Source: Desulfatibacillum sp.
Lineage (GTDB): Bacteria; Desulfobacterota; Desulfobacteria; Desulfobacterales; SpSt-501
Direction: 5' to 3'
Assembly: GCA_020725555.1 (NCBI GenBank)
Contig: DYEU01000012.1
Span: 62,001 to 126,000, forward strand
Length of the DNA stretch: 64,000 nucleotides
Shown here: positions 1 to 8,156 of the stretch, in pieces
Numbering within the stretch: position 1 is the stretch's first letter
Layout: each line of letters starts with the position of its first letter
The notes under the pieces: generated by a model
The model's database searches: none
Told to the model about the DNA's origin: nothing
The model's input: only the letters and a program-made list of their open reading frames with translations
Translations under genes and position numbers: made by a program

Positions 1-732
1 GACGACCGCATGCAGAAGATCGCCCAGGCGGCCGCCCGGGTGTTCTGCGCCGCGGGCCTCGATTTCGGCATCCTCGGCAAGGACGAGAAGGACTCCGGCC
101 ACGAGGTGCGGCGCTTCGGCGAGGAGATGCTCTTCCAGAGCCTCAAGGAGCACAACACCGAGGCCATCCGGGCCTCGGGGGCGCGCTGGATCGTGACCAC
201 CGACCCCCACGCCTACAACGCCCTGCGCAAGGACTACCGGGATCTCCCGCCGGTCCGCCACGCCAGCGAGGTGATCCTCGAGGCGCTTAGCGCGGGGCGG
301 CTTGCGCTCGCGCCCGAGGCCGACGGCGTGCGCACCTGCGTCTACCACGACCCCTGCTACCTCGGGCGGCACAACCGCCTCTACGGCGCCCCGCGGCAGG
401 TGATCGACCGCCTGCCCGGGCTGCGCCGCGTCGAGATGGAGGGCAACTGCCGCGACCGCTCCTTCTGCTGCGGCGGCGGCGGCCTGATGCTCTTCTACGA
501 GCCCGAGGAGGAGATGCGCATGGGGGTCGTGCGCGTGAAGATGGCGCGGGAGGCCGGCGCCGACCTCGTGGTCGCCGCCTGCCCCTTCTGCCTCGTGAAC
601 CTGGAGGATGCGATCAAGGTGGCCGGCCTCGAGGGAGAGCTCGAGGCGGTCGACCTCTGCGAACTCGTCGACCGCAAGCTCGCCCGGCCGGGCGGGCCGG
701 GGGCGGCGAACGGACAGGGAGGCATGGCATGA
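1..732 (+). CDS. Iron-sulfur oxidoreductase with CCG motifs, 3' part (ETF-associated)
   Basis: The frame is open from base 1, so the gene starts upstream and only its C-terminal part (about 243 residues) is visible. It shows the end of one cysteine-rich CCG-type domain, in which the usual Cys-Cys-Gly is Asp-Ser-Gly (about residue 30), and a complete second one (HDPCYLGRHN, then CCGGGG, then ACPFC). Such domains bind unusual iron-sulfur clusters in heterodisulfide reductase HdrB/D, GlpC and LldE. The stop overlaps the etfB start (ATGA). An iron-sulfur oxidoreductase next to etfBA is typical of ETF:menaquinone oxidoreductases (EMO) of Desulfobacterota, whose N-terminus is membrane-bound; that half is outside the window. 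Family assignment is firm, the EMO role is inferred from context. Confidence 0.82.
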   Translation, partial: DDRMQKIAQAAARVFCAAGLDFGILGKDEKDSGHEVRRFGEEMLFQSLKEHNTEAIRASGARWIVTTDPHAYNALRKDYRDLPPVRHASEVILEALSAGRLALAPEADGVRTCVYHDPCYLGRHNRLYGAPRQVIDRLPGLRRVEMEGNCRDRSFCCGGGGLMLFYEPEEEMRMGVVRVKMAREAGADLVVAACPFCLVNLEDAIKVAGLEGELEAVDLCELVDRKLARPGGPGAANGQGGMA

Positions 733-1520
733 ACATTCTGGTGTGCGTCAAGCGGGTCCCGGACACGGCCGAGAACGAGATCGAGGTCCGCCCCGACGGG
801 ACCGACATCCGGCGGGAGGATCTCGTCTACTCGGTGAACGAGTGGGACAACTACGCGGTCGAGGAGGCGATCCAGATCGCCGAGCGGACCGGCGGCACGG
901 TGACCGTGGCGACCGTCGGCGACGCCGACGCCGAGGAGGTCGTGCGGCGCGAGATGGCGATGGGCGCCCAGCAGGGGCTGATGCTGACCGACCCCGCCTT
1001 CGAAGGCTCCGACGGCCGGGGGATCGCCGAGATCCTCAAGGCCGCGGTGCAGCGCGGCCGCTACGACCTCGTGCTCTGCGGCGCCCAGGCCGACGACGGG
1101 GCGGGGCAGGTGGGCGGCATGCTCGCCGCGCTGCTCGACTGGCCCTACGCCTCGCTCGTCAACCGGATCGAGGTCCTCGAGGGGCAGAGGCTGCGCATCG
1201 GCCGCGAGATCGAGGGCGGAAACCAGGAAATGAGCGAGATCGAACTCCCCTGCGTCCTGTCGATCCAGACCGGCATCAACGAGCCGCGCTACGTCGGGAT
1301 CCGCGGCATCCGCAAGGTGGCCTCGGTCGAGATCCCCGCCCTGGGCGCATCCGAGCTCGGCCTCGACCCCTCGAGGGTCGGCCGCGCGGCCTGCCGGGTG
1401 CGCAAGCTCGACTATTTCGTGCCGCCCGCCGGCGCCGGCGCCGAGATCCTCCAGGGCAGCCCCGAGGAAATCGCCGCCCGTCTGGTCGATCTCTTGAAAG
1501 CCAAAGGAGGGCTCAAATGA
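729..1520 (+). CDS. etfB: Electron transfer flavoprotein beta subunit
   Basis: A 263-residue EtfB starting with MNILVCVKRVPDTAENEI, a characteristic N-terminus. EtfB pairs with EtfA to make a soluble heterodimer that takes electrons from acyl-CoA and related dehydrogenases. The C-terminal half carries the usual ETF signature region (about residues 150-190). The start overlaps the stop of the iron-sulfur gene, and its own stop overlaps the etfA start, so the three genes are almost surely co-translated. Gene order FeS-etfB-etfA and the acyl-CoA dehydrogenase about 2.4 kb downstream support a role in feeding electrons from beta-oxidation-like reactions to quinone. Confidence 0.95.
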   Translation: MNILVCVKRVPDTAENEIEVRPDGTDIRREDLVYSVNEWDNYAVEEAIQIAERTGGTVTVATVGDADAEEVVRREMAMGAQQGLMLTDPAFEGSDGRGIAEILKAAVQRGRYDLVLCGAQADDGAGQVGGMLAALLDWPYASLVNRIEVLEGQRLRIGREIEGGNQEMSEIELPCVLSIQTGINEPRYVGIRGIRKVASVEIPALGASELGLDPSRVGRAACRVRKLDYFVPPAGAGAEILQGSPEEIAARLVDLLKAKGGLK

Positions 1521-2494
1521 TGACAGCGCAGGTCTTCGCCTTCATCCCCCACGCCAACTCCCGGATCGACGACGCCGCACCGGAGCTCGCGGCGGCCGCG
1601 CGGCAGCTCGCCCCCGGGGCGCCCGTCACGGCCCTCGTCGCCGGCGACGGGGCCGGCGTGGAGGCGGTGTGCGCCGAGGCCGTCCGCTTCTTCCCCGAGG
1701 TCTGGAAGTTCGCCGCCGCCGAGCTCGCCTACCCGAACGCCGAGCTGCTGCGGCCGCTGCTCTCCCGCGTGCTGCCCCGCGGGGCGATCGTGCTGTTTTC
1801 CCACAACACGCTCGCCATGGACCTCGGCCCGGGCCTCGCGGTGAAGCTCGACGCGGCCTACCTCCCGGACATCGTCGCCTTCGAGGCGCCCGAGGGCCAG
1901 GTGCTGCGGGCGGTGCGCCAGGAGTTCAACGGCCAGGTGAGCACCCATGTGGCCTGCGATCTATCCGGCGGGGCGGTGATCACCCTGCGCGCCGGCTGTT
2001 TCGCCGCCTCCGAGCCGCTCGCCGCGGCCGGCCGGGTGGTCGACCGCTCCGCCGACGCGCAGGGGCTCGCCGCGCGGCGGCGCTTCCTCGAGGTCGTCCC
2101 GGCCGAGGTGGGCGACGTCGACATCACCAAGGAGGAGGTGCTCGTCTCGGTCGGCCGCGGCATCGGCGACAAGGAGAACCTGCCCGTCGCCGAGGATCTC
2201 GCCGAGGCCCTGGGTGCCGTGGTCTCCTGCTCGCGGCCGGTCGTGGACGCCAAGTGGCTCGACAAGAGCCGCCAGGTGGGGACCTCGGGCAAGACCGTCA
2301 AGCCCAAGGTCTATCTCGCCCTCGGCATCAGCGGCTCCTTCCAGCACATGGGGGGCATCAAGGGCAACCCCTTCATCGTGGCCGTGAACAAAAACCCCAA
2401 GGCGCCCATCTTCCAGGTGGCCCAGGTCGGGGTCGTGGCCGATGTGCTGGAATTCGCGCCCGTCCTGGCCGAAGCGGTGCGCAAGGCGAGGTGA
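1517..2494 (+). CDS. etfA: Electron transfer flavoprotein alpha subunit
   Basis: A 325-residue EtfA. The C-terminal FAD domain is clear: SVGRGIGDKENL (about 209-220), RQVGTSGKTVKPKVY and ALGISGSFQH, followed by the AVNKNPKAPIF segment, all typical of FAD binding in the alpha subunit. The N-terminal domain is more divergent. Two ATG codons in tandem at 1517 and 1520; the first overlaps the etfB stop. A good ribosome-binding site (AAAGGAGG) lies just upstream. The next gene starts 3 bases after the stop. Confidence 0.95.
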   Translation: MMTAQVFAFIPHANSRIDDAAPELAAAARQLAPGAPVTALVAGDGAGVEAVCAEAVRFFPEVWKFAAAELAYPNAELLRPLLSRVLPRGAIVLFSHNTLAMDLGPGLAVKLDAAYLPDIVAFEAPEGQVLRAVRQEFNGQVSTHVACDLSGGAVITLRAGCFAASEPLAAAGRVVDRSADAQGLAARRRFLEVVPAEVGDVDITKEEVLVSVGRGIGDKENLPVAEDLAEALGAVVSCSRPVVDAKWLDKSRQVGTSGKTVKPKVYLALGISGSFQHMGGIKGNPFIVAVNKNPKAPIFQVAQVGVVADVLEFAPVLAEAVRKAR

Positions 2495-2497
2495 ACG

Positions 2498-2875
2498 ATG
2501 AAGGAAATCGTCTCCACCGCGAGCGCACCGCGCGCCATCGGGCCTTACTCCCAGGCCGTGCGCCTGGGGAACCTCCTCTTCGTCTCGGGCCAGCTCGCGC
2601 TCGACCCGGCGACCGGCGAGCCCGTCGCCGGGGGGATCGAGGAGCAAACGCGGCGGGTGATGGAGAACCTCAAGGCGGTGGTCGAGGCCGCGGGCTTCCG
2701 GCTCGCGGACGCCGTCCAGGCGACCTGTTTCCTGAGCGACCTCGGGGACTTTGCGGCCTTCAACCGCGTGTATGCCGCCTACTTCGAGGCTAACCCGCCC
2801 GCGCGGGTCACCGTGCAGGCCGCCCGGCTGCCCCGCGACCTGCGCGTCGAGGTGGCCCTCGTCTGCGGCCGCTGA
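2498..2875 (+). CDS. RidA/YjgF/YER057c/UK114 family enamine/imine deaminase
   Basis: At 125 residues this has the full length of the family. The opening IGPYSQAV and the later PARVTVQAARLPRDLRVEV segment are RidA signatures; the arginine in PARVT is the residue that holds the carboxylate of the imine substrate in RidA. These trimeric proteins hydrolyse reactive 2-aminoacrylate and related imines released by PLP enzymes. It begins 3 bases after etfA and probably belongs to the same transcript. Exact substrate is not predictable. Confidence 0.93.
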   Translation: MKEIVSTASAPRAIGPYSQAVRLGNLLFVSGQLALDPATGEPVAGGIEEQTRRVMENLKAVVEAAGFRLADAVQATCFLSDLGDFAAFNRVYAAYFEANPPARVTVQAARLPRDLRVEVALVCGR

Positions 2876-2897
2876 GGCGACGCTCGCGCCCCGGGCC

Positions 2898-3812
2898 ATG
2901 CGCATCGTCACCCGCCCCGACTTCGACGGCGTGGTCTGCGCCGCGCTGCTCCGCGATGCGCTCCGGCTCCCCGGCCCCGTGGTCTGGCTCGAGCCCGACG
3001 AGGTGGGCGCCTCCCCGCCGCGGGTGCGGCCCGGGGATGTCCTCGCCAACCTGCCCTGGCACCCGGCCTGCAGCCTCTGGTTCGATCACCACGCCACGCA
3101 CCGCGTCGAGCCGCCCCCGCCCGGCCTCTTCCGCCTGAGCCCCTCGGCCGCGCGCAACGTCTTCGACTACTTCGCGGGCCGTTTTTCCCGGGATCACGCC
3201 GCGCTCGTCGCCTGGGCCGACCGCATCGACGCCGCCGAGCTCTCCTGCGAGGAGATTCTGCACCCCGAGCGCTGTCTGCCGCTGTGGGTGTCGCTCACCG
3301 TCTCCGCCGAGCGCCCGCGGCGGGAGGATTACTGGGACCATCTCGCCCGGCTCTTGGGCGAGGGAGGGGTCGCCGCCGCGGCCGAGGACCCGCGGGTGCG
3401 CGCGGCCTGCCGCGAGGTGCTCGCGGGGATGCGCGCCTACGAAGCCCGGCTGCGCGCCTGCACGCGGCAGGTCGGCCCCGTCGCCGTGAGCGACTTCCGG
3501 CCCCACCCGGAGACGCCGCCCGGCAACCGTTACCTCGTCTATTGCCTCTACCCCGAGGCGACCGCGAGCCTGCGCATCCGCTGGGCGGACGAGGGCCGCA
3601 CGCACGTCACCCTGCACCTCGGGCACAGCATCGTGAACCGGGGATGCCCCGTGCACGCGGGGCGGCTGCTGGCGCGCTTCGGGGGCGGCGGCCACCGCGG
3701 CGCGGCCTCGGTCAGGCTTCCGGCCGGCCGGGCCGAGGAGGCGATCGCCGCTGTTCTCGCCGCCCTGGCCGGCGCCGAGGGGGCGGCGGCCTCCCCCGCC
3801 GCGGGGCGCTAG
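2898..3812 (+). CDS. DHH/DHHA1-type phosphoesterase-like protein
   Basis: A 304-residue protein. It opens with MRIVTRPDFDGVVCAALL, matching the first DHH-family metal motif, and has WFDHHATH (about residue 58-65), the motif that names the family. Near the end FGGGGHRGAAS matches the DHHA1 substrate-binding loop. Family members include exopolyphosphatase-like, RecJ-like and nanoRNase/pAp phosphatase enzymes that cleave phosphoesters using Mn ions. The total length fits the NrnA-like group, but the middle is divergent. The ATG at 2898 was chosen because upstream in-frame sequence overlaps ridA and is not DHH-like. Confidence 0.8.
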   Translation: MRIVTRPDFDGVVCAALLRDALRLPGPVVWLEPDEVGASPPRVRPGDVLANLPWHPACSLWFDHHATHRVEPPPPGLFRLSPSAARNVFDYFAGRFSRDHAALVAWADRIDAAELSCEEILHPERCLPLWVSLTVSAERPRREDYWDHLARLLGEGGVAAAAEDPRVRAACREVLAGMRAYEARLRACTRQVGPVAVSDFRPHPETPPGNRYLVYCLYPEATASLRIRWADEGRTHVTLHLGHSIVNRGCPVHAGRLLARFGGGGHRGAASVRLPAGRAEEAIAAVLAALAGAEGAAASPAAGR

Positions 3813-3849
3813 CGGCTCCCGCGGGCGGTGGCGGTGTGCGGCCGGGCCG

Positions 3850-4401
3850 TCAGTACACCCGGCCGGAGGGGGCGTCGGGGTAGGGCGGCGGCGGGGGGCC
3901 CGCCCCCGGCCGGTACGGCGGCGGGGGCGGCGGCAGGCGGCTTGCCCGCGGCGCCGGCGGCTCGACCGCCGCCGGCACCCGGTTTCCCTTGGCGTACATG
4001 CACTGCTGGTAGGCCTGGTCGTAGCGGCGCTGCACTTCCCAGCCTGCGCCGAAGGCGCGGTCGTGGGCCATCGCCGACCCGGCGAGCAGCCCCGCGCCCG
4101 CCCCGATCGCGGCCCCGGCGCCGGCGTTGCCCGAGGCGGCCCCGATCAGGGCCCCCGCCGCCGCACCCAGGGCGCCGCCGGCCGCGGCCCCGGCGAAGAG
4201 GTTCTCGTTGACCGTTTCGTTCGCACGCCCGCCGGAGCGGTTTTCGGCCCACCGGCGGCAGACGTCGTCATCCTCCGCGAAGGCCTCGAAGCTCTTGCCG
4301 CTTCCCGGCATGACGAGAACGCTCGGGCCGGGCGGGATGGTCGCGCAGCCGGCGGCGAGCGCCGCCGCGAGCGCAACGACGATACCGGTTCTCAGGCGCA
4401 T
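3850..4401 (-). CDS. Glycine-zipper outer-membrane-type lipoprotein
   Basis: The 183-residue product starts with a lipoprotein signal peptide ending in the lipobox ALAAGC (Cys about residue 19). A long Gly/Ala repeat at about 68-108 (AAGALIGAASGNAGAGAAIG) is a glycine-zipper segment of the kind that inserts into membranes. The C-terminus is Pro/Tyr-rich (PPPPPPYRPGAG), likely unstructured. It is followed in the same direction, with no room for another promoter, the small exported gene at 4418-4771 lying 16 bases upstream. Function unknown; envelope maintenance is plausible only by analogy. Confidence 0.78.
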   Translation of the reverse strand: MRLRTGIVVALAAALAAGCATIPPGPSVLVMPGSGKSFEAFAEDDDVCRRWAENRSGGRANETVNENLFAGAAAGGALGAAAGALIGAASGNAGAGAAIGAGAGLLAGSAMAHDRAFGAGWEVQRRYDQAYQQCMYAKGNRVPAAVEPPAPRASRLPPPPPPYRPGAGPPPPPYPDAPSGRVY

Positions 4402-4417
4402 CGGGCACCTCGCGCGA

Positions 4418-4771
4418 TCAACGGCCGGGCGGGACGGTGTCCGGGACGACACGCATCCAGCCCCCGGGGCAGGAGCGGACGTAGGGGTAGTAGCCCCGCG
4501 GGTTTTCGCAGTAGTACCAGTAGTCTTCCTCGCCGCGGCCGCGTTCGACCCACACCGCCGGGGGCGCCGCGCAAACCCGCGGCGGGGCGGGGTAATAGAC
4601 GACCGGCGGCGGGGCGACCCACACCGGCGGCGGCGCCCAGACCGCGGCCGGCCCGAACCAGAAGCCCAGGTGCACAGTGGTCCGGGAGTGCCGGTATCCC
4701 GCGTGGCCGACCCAGGGCAGGGCGAGCAGGAGCACGAGCAGGGCGGCAAAAAAGATCAGCGGTCGCTTCAT
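4418..4771 (-). CDS. Small exported protein, Pro/Tyr-rich
   Basis: A 117-residue protein with an N-terminal hydrophobic segment (KRPLIFFAALLVLLLALPWV) that reads as a signal peptide or anchor. A central Pro/Val/Trp/Tyr-rich run follows, and the conserved-looking tail contains WYYCENPRGYYPYV then CPGGWM, two cysteines in an aromatic setting that recurs in uncharacterised envelope proteins of Proteobacteria. A ribosome-binding site (GAGGAACCG) precedes the ATG. It lies 16 bases upstream of the glycine-zipper lipoprotein, so the two probably form an envelope pair. Function not known. Confidence 0.75.
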   Translation of the reverse strand: MKRPLIFFAALLVLLLALPWVGHAGYRHSRTTVHLGFWFGPAAVWAPPPVWVAPPPVVYYPAPPRVCAAPPAVWVERGRGEEDYWYYCENPRGYYPYVRSCPGGWMRVVPDTVPPGR

Positions 4772-4845
4772 CGGTTCCTCCGCCTCGTGGCTGGGGTTGC
4801 CAACCGTGACTCTACCCCCGTTAGACGAGGGAACCGCGGCCGGGT

Positions 4846-6177
4846 TTACGGGTCGTGGACCTCCCGAAAGGCCGATGCCGGGAAGAAGCAGACCGGGCAC
4901 TCGGCGGGCGGCTGCTCCCCGAGGTGGACGTGGCCGCAGATGCGGCAGCGCCAGGCCCGGGGTGTCGCGCCGGTGCCGGAAGCCTCCCCCCCCCGATGGA
5001 GGGCGAGCTCCTCGAGGGCGGGCATCACGGGGCGGTAGGCTTCGAGCACGTGGCCGGCCAGGATGTGGCGCTGGACCTCGCTCGTTCCCTCGTAGATGCG
5101 GAAGAGACGGCAGTCGCGCAGGATCTTTTCGACCGGGAAGAGCGGGGTGTAGCCGTAGCCCCCGAAGATCTGCAGGGCCTCGTCGGCGACCTGGAAGGCG
5201 GCCTCGCTCGCGTAGAGCTTCGCGATCGAGGCCGCGATCGTGGGGTCGCCCCCCTGGTCGGCCTCCCAGGCCGCCTTCCAGACGAGCAGCCGGGCCGTTT
5301 CCACCTTCTGGAACATGTCGGCGAGCTTGTGCTGGATCGCCTGGAACCGGGCGATCGGCGTCCCGAAGGCCTGGCGCCGGCGGGCGTAGTCGGCGGCGAA
5401 CTCCATCGCCGAGCGCGCCGCCCCGACGGCGAAGGCGCCGATCGCCGGCCGGGTGCGGGCAAAGGTCCGCATCGCCAGGGCGAAGCCCTCGCCCGGCGGG
5501 GCGAGCACGTTCGCGGCGGGCACCCGCACCGCCTCGAGGCGCACCCCGGCCGTGTTCGAGCCGCGCTGGCCGAGCTTGGGGATCGGCCGGCCGACGCGCA
5601 CCCCGGGTTGCGAGCGCTCGACCAGGAAGGCGCAGATCCCCTCGTGGCGGCTCTTGGGGTCGACGGTGGCGAAGATCGAGAAATAGTCGGCGATCCCGCC
5701 GTTGGTCACCCAGAACTTGGTGCCCTCGAGCACCCAGTCCCCGCCGTCGCGGCGGGCGAGGCAGCGGATGCCGGCGACGTCGGAGCCCATCGTCGGCTCG
5801 GAGGTGGCGAAGGCGATCAGCTTGAAGTCGGCGAGAAGCTCGGCGAAGACGCGGCGCTTGAGCGGCTCGTTGCCGCAGAGCCGCAGCGGCTCCATGCCGA
5901 GCGAGTTGTCGAAGATCGAGGTCGCCAGCCCGGCGCAGGCGGCGGCGAGCTCCTCGGTGATGATCACGTTGTCGAGCAGCCCCAGGCCCTCCCCGCCGTA
6001 GGCGCGGGGGATGTCGGCGTTCATCAGCCCCGCCTCGCGGGCCTTGCGCAGGAGGGCGACCGGCGTCCGCCCCGTGCGGTCGGCCTCCCAGGCCGCGGGG
6101 AGGATCTCGTGCAGCGCAAACTCGCGGGCCTTGCGCCGCAGCGCTTCCTGGGCGGGGCTTAAGCGGAAATCGAGCAT
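4846..6177 (-). CDS. Acyl-CoA dehydrogenase with C-terminal rubredoxin-like domain
   Basis: Residues 1 to about 385 are a standard acyl-CoA dehydrogenase: the helical N-terminal domain, the FAD-binding region (FATSEPTMGSDV, then TKFWVTNGGIADY) and the catalytic region IYEGTSEVQRH, whose Glu363 is at the position of the base that abstracts the alpha proton. After a short linker, residues 409-443 hold a rubredoxin-type knuckle pair, CRIC (411, 414) and CPVC (427, 430), which would bind one iron or zinc. This extra 35-residue domain is not part of ordinary acyl-CoA dehydrogenases (about 380 residues). With etfBA nearby, an electron-transfer role for the iron site is plausible but inferred; the substrate is unknown. 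Confidence 0.9.
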   Translation of the reverse strand: MLDFRLSPAQEALRRKAREFALHEILPAAWEADRTGRTPVALLRKAREAGLMNADIPRAYGGEGLGLLDNVIITEELAAACAGLATSIFDNSLGMEPLRLCGNEPLKRRVFAELLADFKLIAFATSEPTMGSDVAGIRCLARRDGGDWVLEGTKFWVTNGGIADYFSIFATVDPKSRHEGICAFLVERSQPGVRVGRPIPKLGQRGSNTAGVRLEAVRVPAANVLAPPGEGFALAMRTFARTRPAIGAFAVGAARSAMEFAADYARRRQAFGTPIARFQAIQHKLADMFQKVETARLLVWKAAWEADQGGDPTIAASIAKLYASEAAFQVADEALQIFGGYGYTPLFPVEKILRDCRLFRIYEGTSEVQRHILAGHVLEAYRPVMPALEELALHRGGEASGTGATPRAWRCRICGHVHLGEQPPAECPVCFFPASAFREVHDP

Positions 6178-6256
6178 GGGGGCCTCCGGGGAAAGGGGAT
6201 GGTCCCCCCTCTATACCGGAGGGGCGGCCCCGGGGCAAGACGGGGGCGCCGCGGGG

Positions 6257-6286
6257 TTGGACAGGGGCGGGCCGCCGTGCTACAAG
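6257..6286 (+). promoter_or_regulatory. Weak candidate promoter of the EamA transporter gene
   Basis: TTGGAC at 6257-6262 and TACAAG at 6281-6286 with an 18-base spacer, in the 154-base gap before the plus-strand transporter. Matches to the sigma-70 consensus are partial. Confidence 0.3.
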
Positions 6287-6331
6287 ACGCGGCCTTCCGC
6301 AAACCGCACGGCGGGCTCCGGGGGACCGGCC

Positions 6332-7204
6332 TTGGCCACCACGATCAAGCTCTTGCTCACCGCGTTCTTCTGGGGGGGGACCTTCATCGCCGGCCGGATC
6401 CTCGCCGCCGAGGTGGGCCCCTTCAGCGGCGCCTTCCTGCGCTTCCTCGTCGCCGCCGCCTCGCTCGCTTTTTTCCTCGGCCTGCGGGAGGGGCTCAGGC
6501 CGCCGCGCGGCCGGGGGGACGTGCTGCGGCTCATCCTCATGGGGATGACCGGGGTCTTCCTCTACAACGTCTTCTTTCTCCTGGGGCTCAAAGAGATCGA
6601 GGCCGGCCGCGCCGCCGTCCTCATCGCCAACAACCCGATCGGCATCGCCCTCGGGGCCGCGCTCTTTTTCGGCGAGCGGATGAACGCCGGCAAGATCGCG
6701 GGGATCCTGATCTCGGTCTCCGGCGCGGTGATCGTGATCACCCGCGGGGACCCCATCGCCGGCCTGCGGGGCGGCTTCGGCCGGGGGGAGGCCTGCATCC
6801 TCCTCTGCGTCGTCTCCTGGGTCGCCTACTCGCTTGTCGGCAAGCAGGCGATGGGGAGGCTTTCGCCGCTTGCGGCCGTCACCTGGAGCGCGGCCGCAGG
6901 CGCGCTCGGCCTGTTGCCCTTCGCCCTCCTCGAGGGCGTGCACGCCGCAGCCCGCTACTCCGCGGCCGCCTGGGGGAGCATCCTCTACCTCGGCCTTTGC
7001 GGCACGACGATCGGCTTTCTCTGGTACTGCGAGGGCATCCAGACCATCGGGCCGGTGCGCGCCGGGCTCTTCATCAACTTCGTTCCCGTCTTCGCCGTGC
7101 TCTTGGCGGCGCTTCTGCTCTCCGAGCCGCTCACGGCCTCGCTGCTCGCCGGCGCGGGGCTGGTCACGGCCGGGGTCTTTCTCACCACCCGCGCCTCGCG
7201 CTGA
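6332..7204 (+). CDS. DMT-superfamily (EamA) transporter
   Basis: A polytopic membrane protein of about 290 residues with roughly ten hydrophobic segments arranged as two five-helix EamA repeats. Each repeat begins with the family signature (LTAFFWGGTFIAGRI in the first; the second begins near CILLCVVSWVAYSLVGKQAM), and the end of repeat two reads LLSEPLTASLLAGAGLV. EamA proteins export or exchange small metabolites, including amino acids. The best start is TTG at 6332, because no ATG or GTG lies near the beginning of the first helix; this start is uncertain. Its substrate cannot be read from sequence. Confidence 0.85.
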   Translation: MATTIKLLLTAFFWGGTFIAGRILAAEVGPFSGAFLRFLVAAASLAFFLGLREGLRPPRGRGDVLRLILMGMTGVFLYNVFFLLGLKEIEAGRAAVLIANNPIGIALGAALFFGERMNAGKIAGILISVSGAVIVITRGDPIAGLRGGFGRGEACILLCVVSWVAYSLVGKQAMGRLSPLAAVTWSAAAGALGLLPFALLEGVHAAARYSAAAWGSILYLGLCGTTIGFLWYCEGIQTIGPVRAGLFINFVPVFAVLLAALLLSEPLTASLLAGAGLVTAGVFLTTRASR

Positions 7205-7296
7205 GGGGCGCACCGCCGGGGGTTGCATCCCGGCGGCGCCGCGTTTACTCTATCTCCCACGGGGCGTCGGGGAAGGCCCCGAAAGGAGGGTGGTCC

Positions 7297-7677
7297 ATGT
7301 CGCTAGAGCGCTACTTCGAGGAAACCAAGGGGACCGGTGTGCTGGCGACCGCCGACGGTCAGGGACGGGTCGATGCCGCGATCTACGCCCGGCCCCACGT
7401 CATGCCGGACGGCACCCTCGCCTTCATCATGCGCGACCGGCTGACGCACCACAACCTGCAATCGAACCCCTACGCGACCTTTCTGTTCATCGAGCGCACC
7501 ACGGGCTACCAGGGGAAACGGCTCTTCCTCAAGAAAATCCGCGAGGAGCAGAACCCCGAGCTGATCCGGCAGCTCAAGCGGCGGACCTACGCCGACGAGG
7601 ACGACGAGCCGAAATTCCTGGTCCACTTCCAGGTCGAAAAGGAGCTGCCCCTGATCGGCGGCGGGGAGCGGCCGTGA
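7297..7677 (+). CDS. Pyridoxamine 5'-phosphate oxidase family (PPOX-class) protein
   Basis: A 126-residue flavin-split-barrel protein. The first half (GTGVLATADGQGRVDAAIYA) is the family's first beta hairpin, followed by NLQSNPYATFLFIE, where the flavin phosphate is usually held. An acidic segment (TYADEDDEPKF) precedes the last strand. A strong ribosome-binding site (AAAGGAGG) precedes the ATG. The stop overlaps the GTG of the next PPOX gene, indicating translational coupling. Members bind FMN, F420 or heme; which one is unclear. Confidence 0.85.
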   Translation: MSLERYFEETKGTGVLATADGQGRVDAAIYARPHVMPDGTLAFIMRDRLTHHNLQSNPYATFLFIERTTGYQGKRLFLKKIREEQNPELIRQLKRRTYADEDDEPKFLVHFQVEKELPLIGGGERP

Positions 7678-8156
7678 GCGGCTCCCCGGCCCCCCCGCCG
7701 CCGGCCGAGGGGACGGAGGAGGTGCGGGGGCTTCTCGCGCGGCTGCTCGCCGCGGAGCGCTTCGCGGTGCTGGCGACGCAGCGCGAGGGGCAACCCTACG
7801 CGAACCTCGTCGCCTTCGCCGCAAGCGAGGACCTCTCCACCCTCTTCTTCGTCACCCCGCGCGCGACCCGCAAGGTCGAAAACCTGCGACGCGACCCGCG
7901 GGTCGCGCTGCTCGTCGCCGACAGCCGCAACCGCGCCGCCGACATCGCCGCGGCCGCGGCCGCGACGGGGATCGGCGAGGCCCGGGAGCTTGCGGGGGCC
8001 GCCCGCGCGGAGGCGCTCGCGCGGTTTCTCGCCCGGCACCCCGCCCTCGAGGAGTTCGCCCGCGCCCCCACCTGCGCCGCCTTCGCCGTGCGCATCCGGC
8101 GCTACCTCCTTGTGCGCCGCTTCCAGGAAGTGACGGAGGTCTTCCTCGACCCATGA
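7674..8156 (+). CDS. Second PPOX-class flavin-split-barrel protein
   Basis: 160 residues starting at a GTG that overlaps the previous stop (GTGA). The segment ERFAVLATQREGQPYANLVA and the following TLFFVTPRATRKVENL are typical of PPOX proteins that bind FMN or a deazaflavin. It resembles the third copy at 10321-10764 (compare RATRKVENLRRDPRVALL with RATRKYRNLLANPAVSLL) much more than the first. The stop overlaps the start of the next gene (ATGA), so all three plus-strand genes are coupled. Confidence 0.85.
   Translation: MSGSPAPPPPAEGTEEVRGLLARLLAAERFAVLATQREGQPYANLVAFAASEDLSTLFFVTPRATRKVENLRRDPRVALLVADSRNRAADIAAAAAATGIGEARELAGAARAEALARFLARHPALEEFARAPTCAAFAVRIRRYLLVRRFQEVTEVFLDP

Noticed and set aside
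4418-7228. A 936-codon open frame on the minus strand covering the exported protein, acyl-CoA dehydrogenase and EamA genes
   Set aside because: It reads mostly through genes in other frames, is Arg/Pro/Gly-rich and joins unrelated sequences; it is a by-product of GC-rich third positions. Only its last 354 bases (4418-4771) are a real gene.
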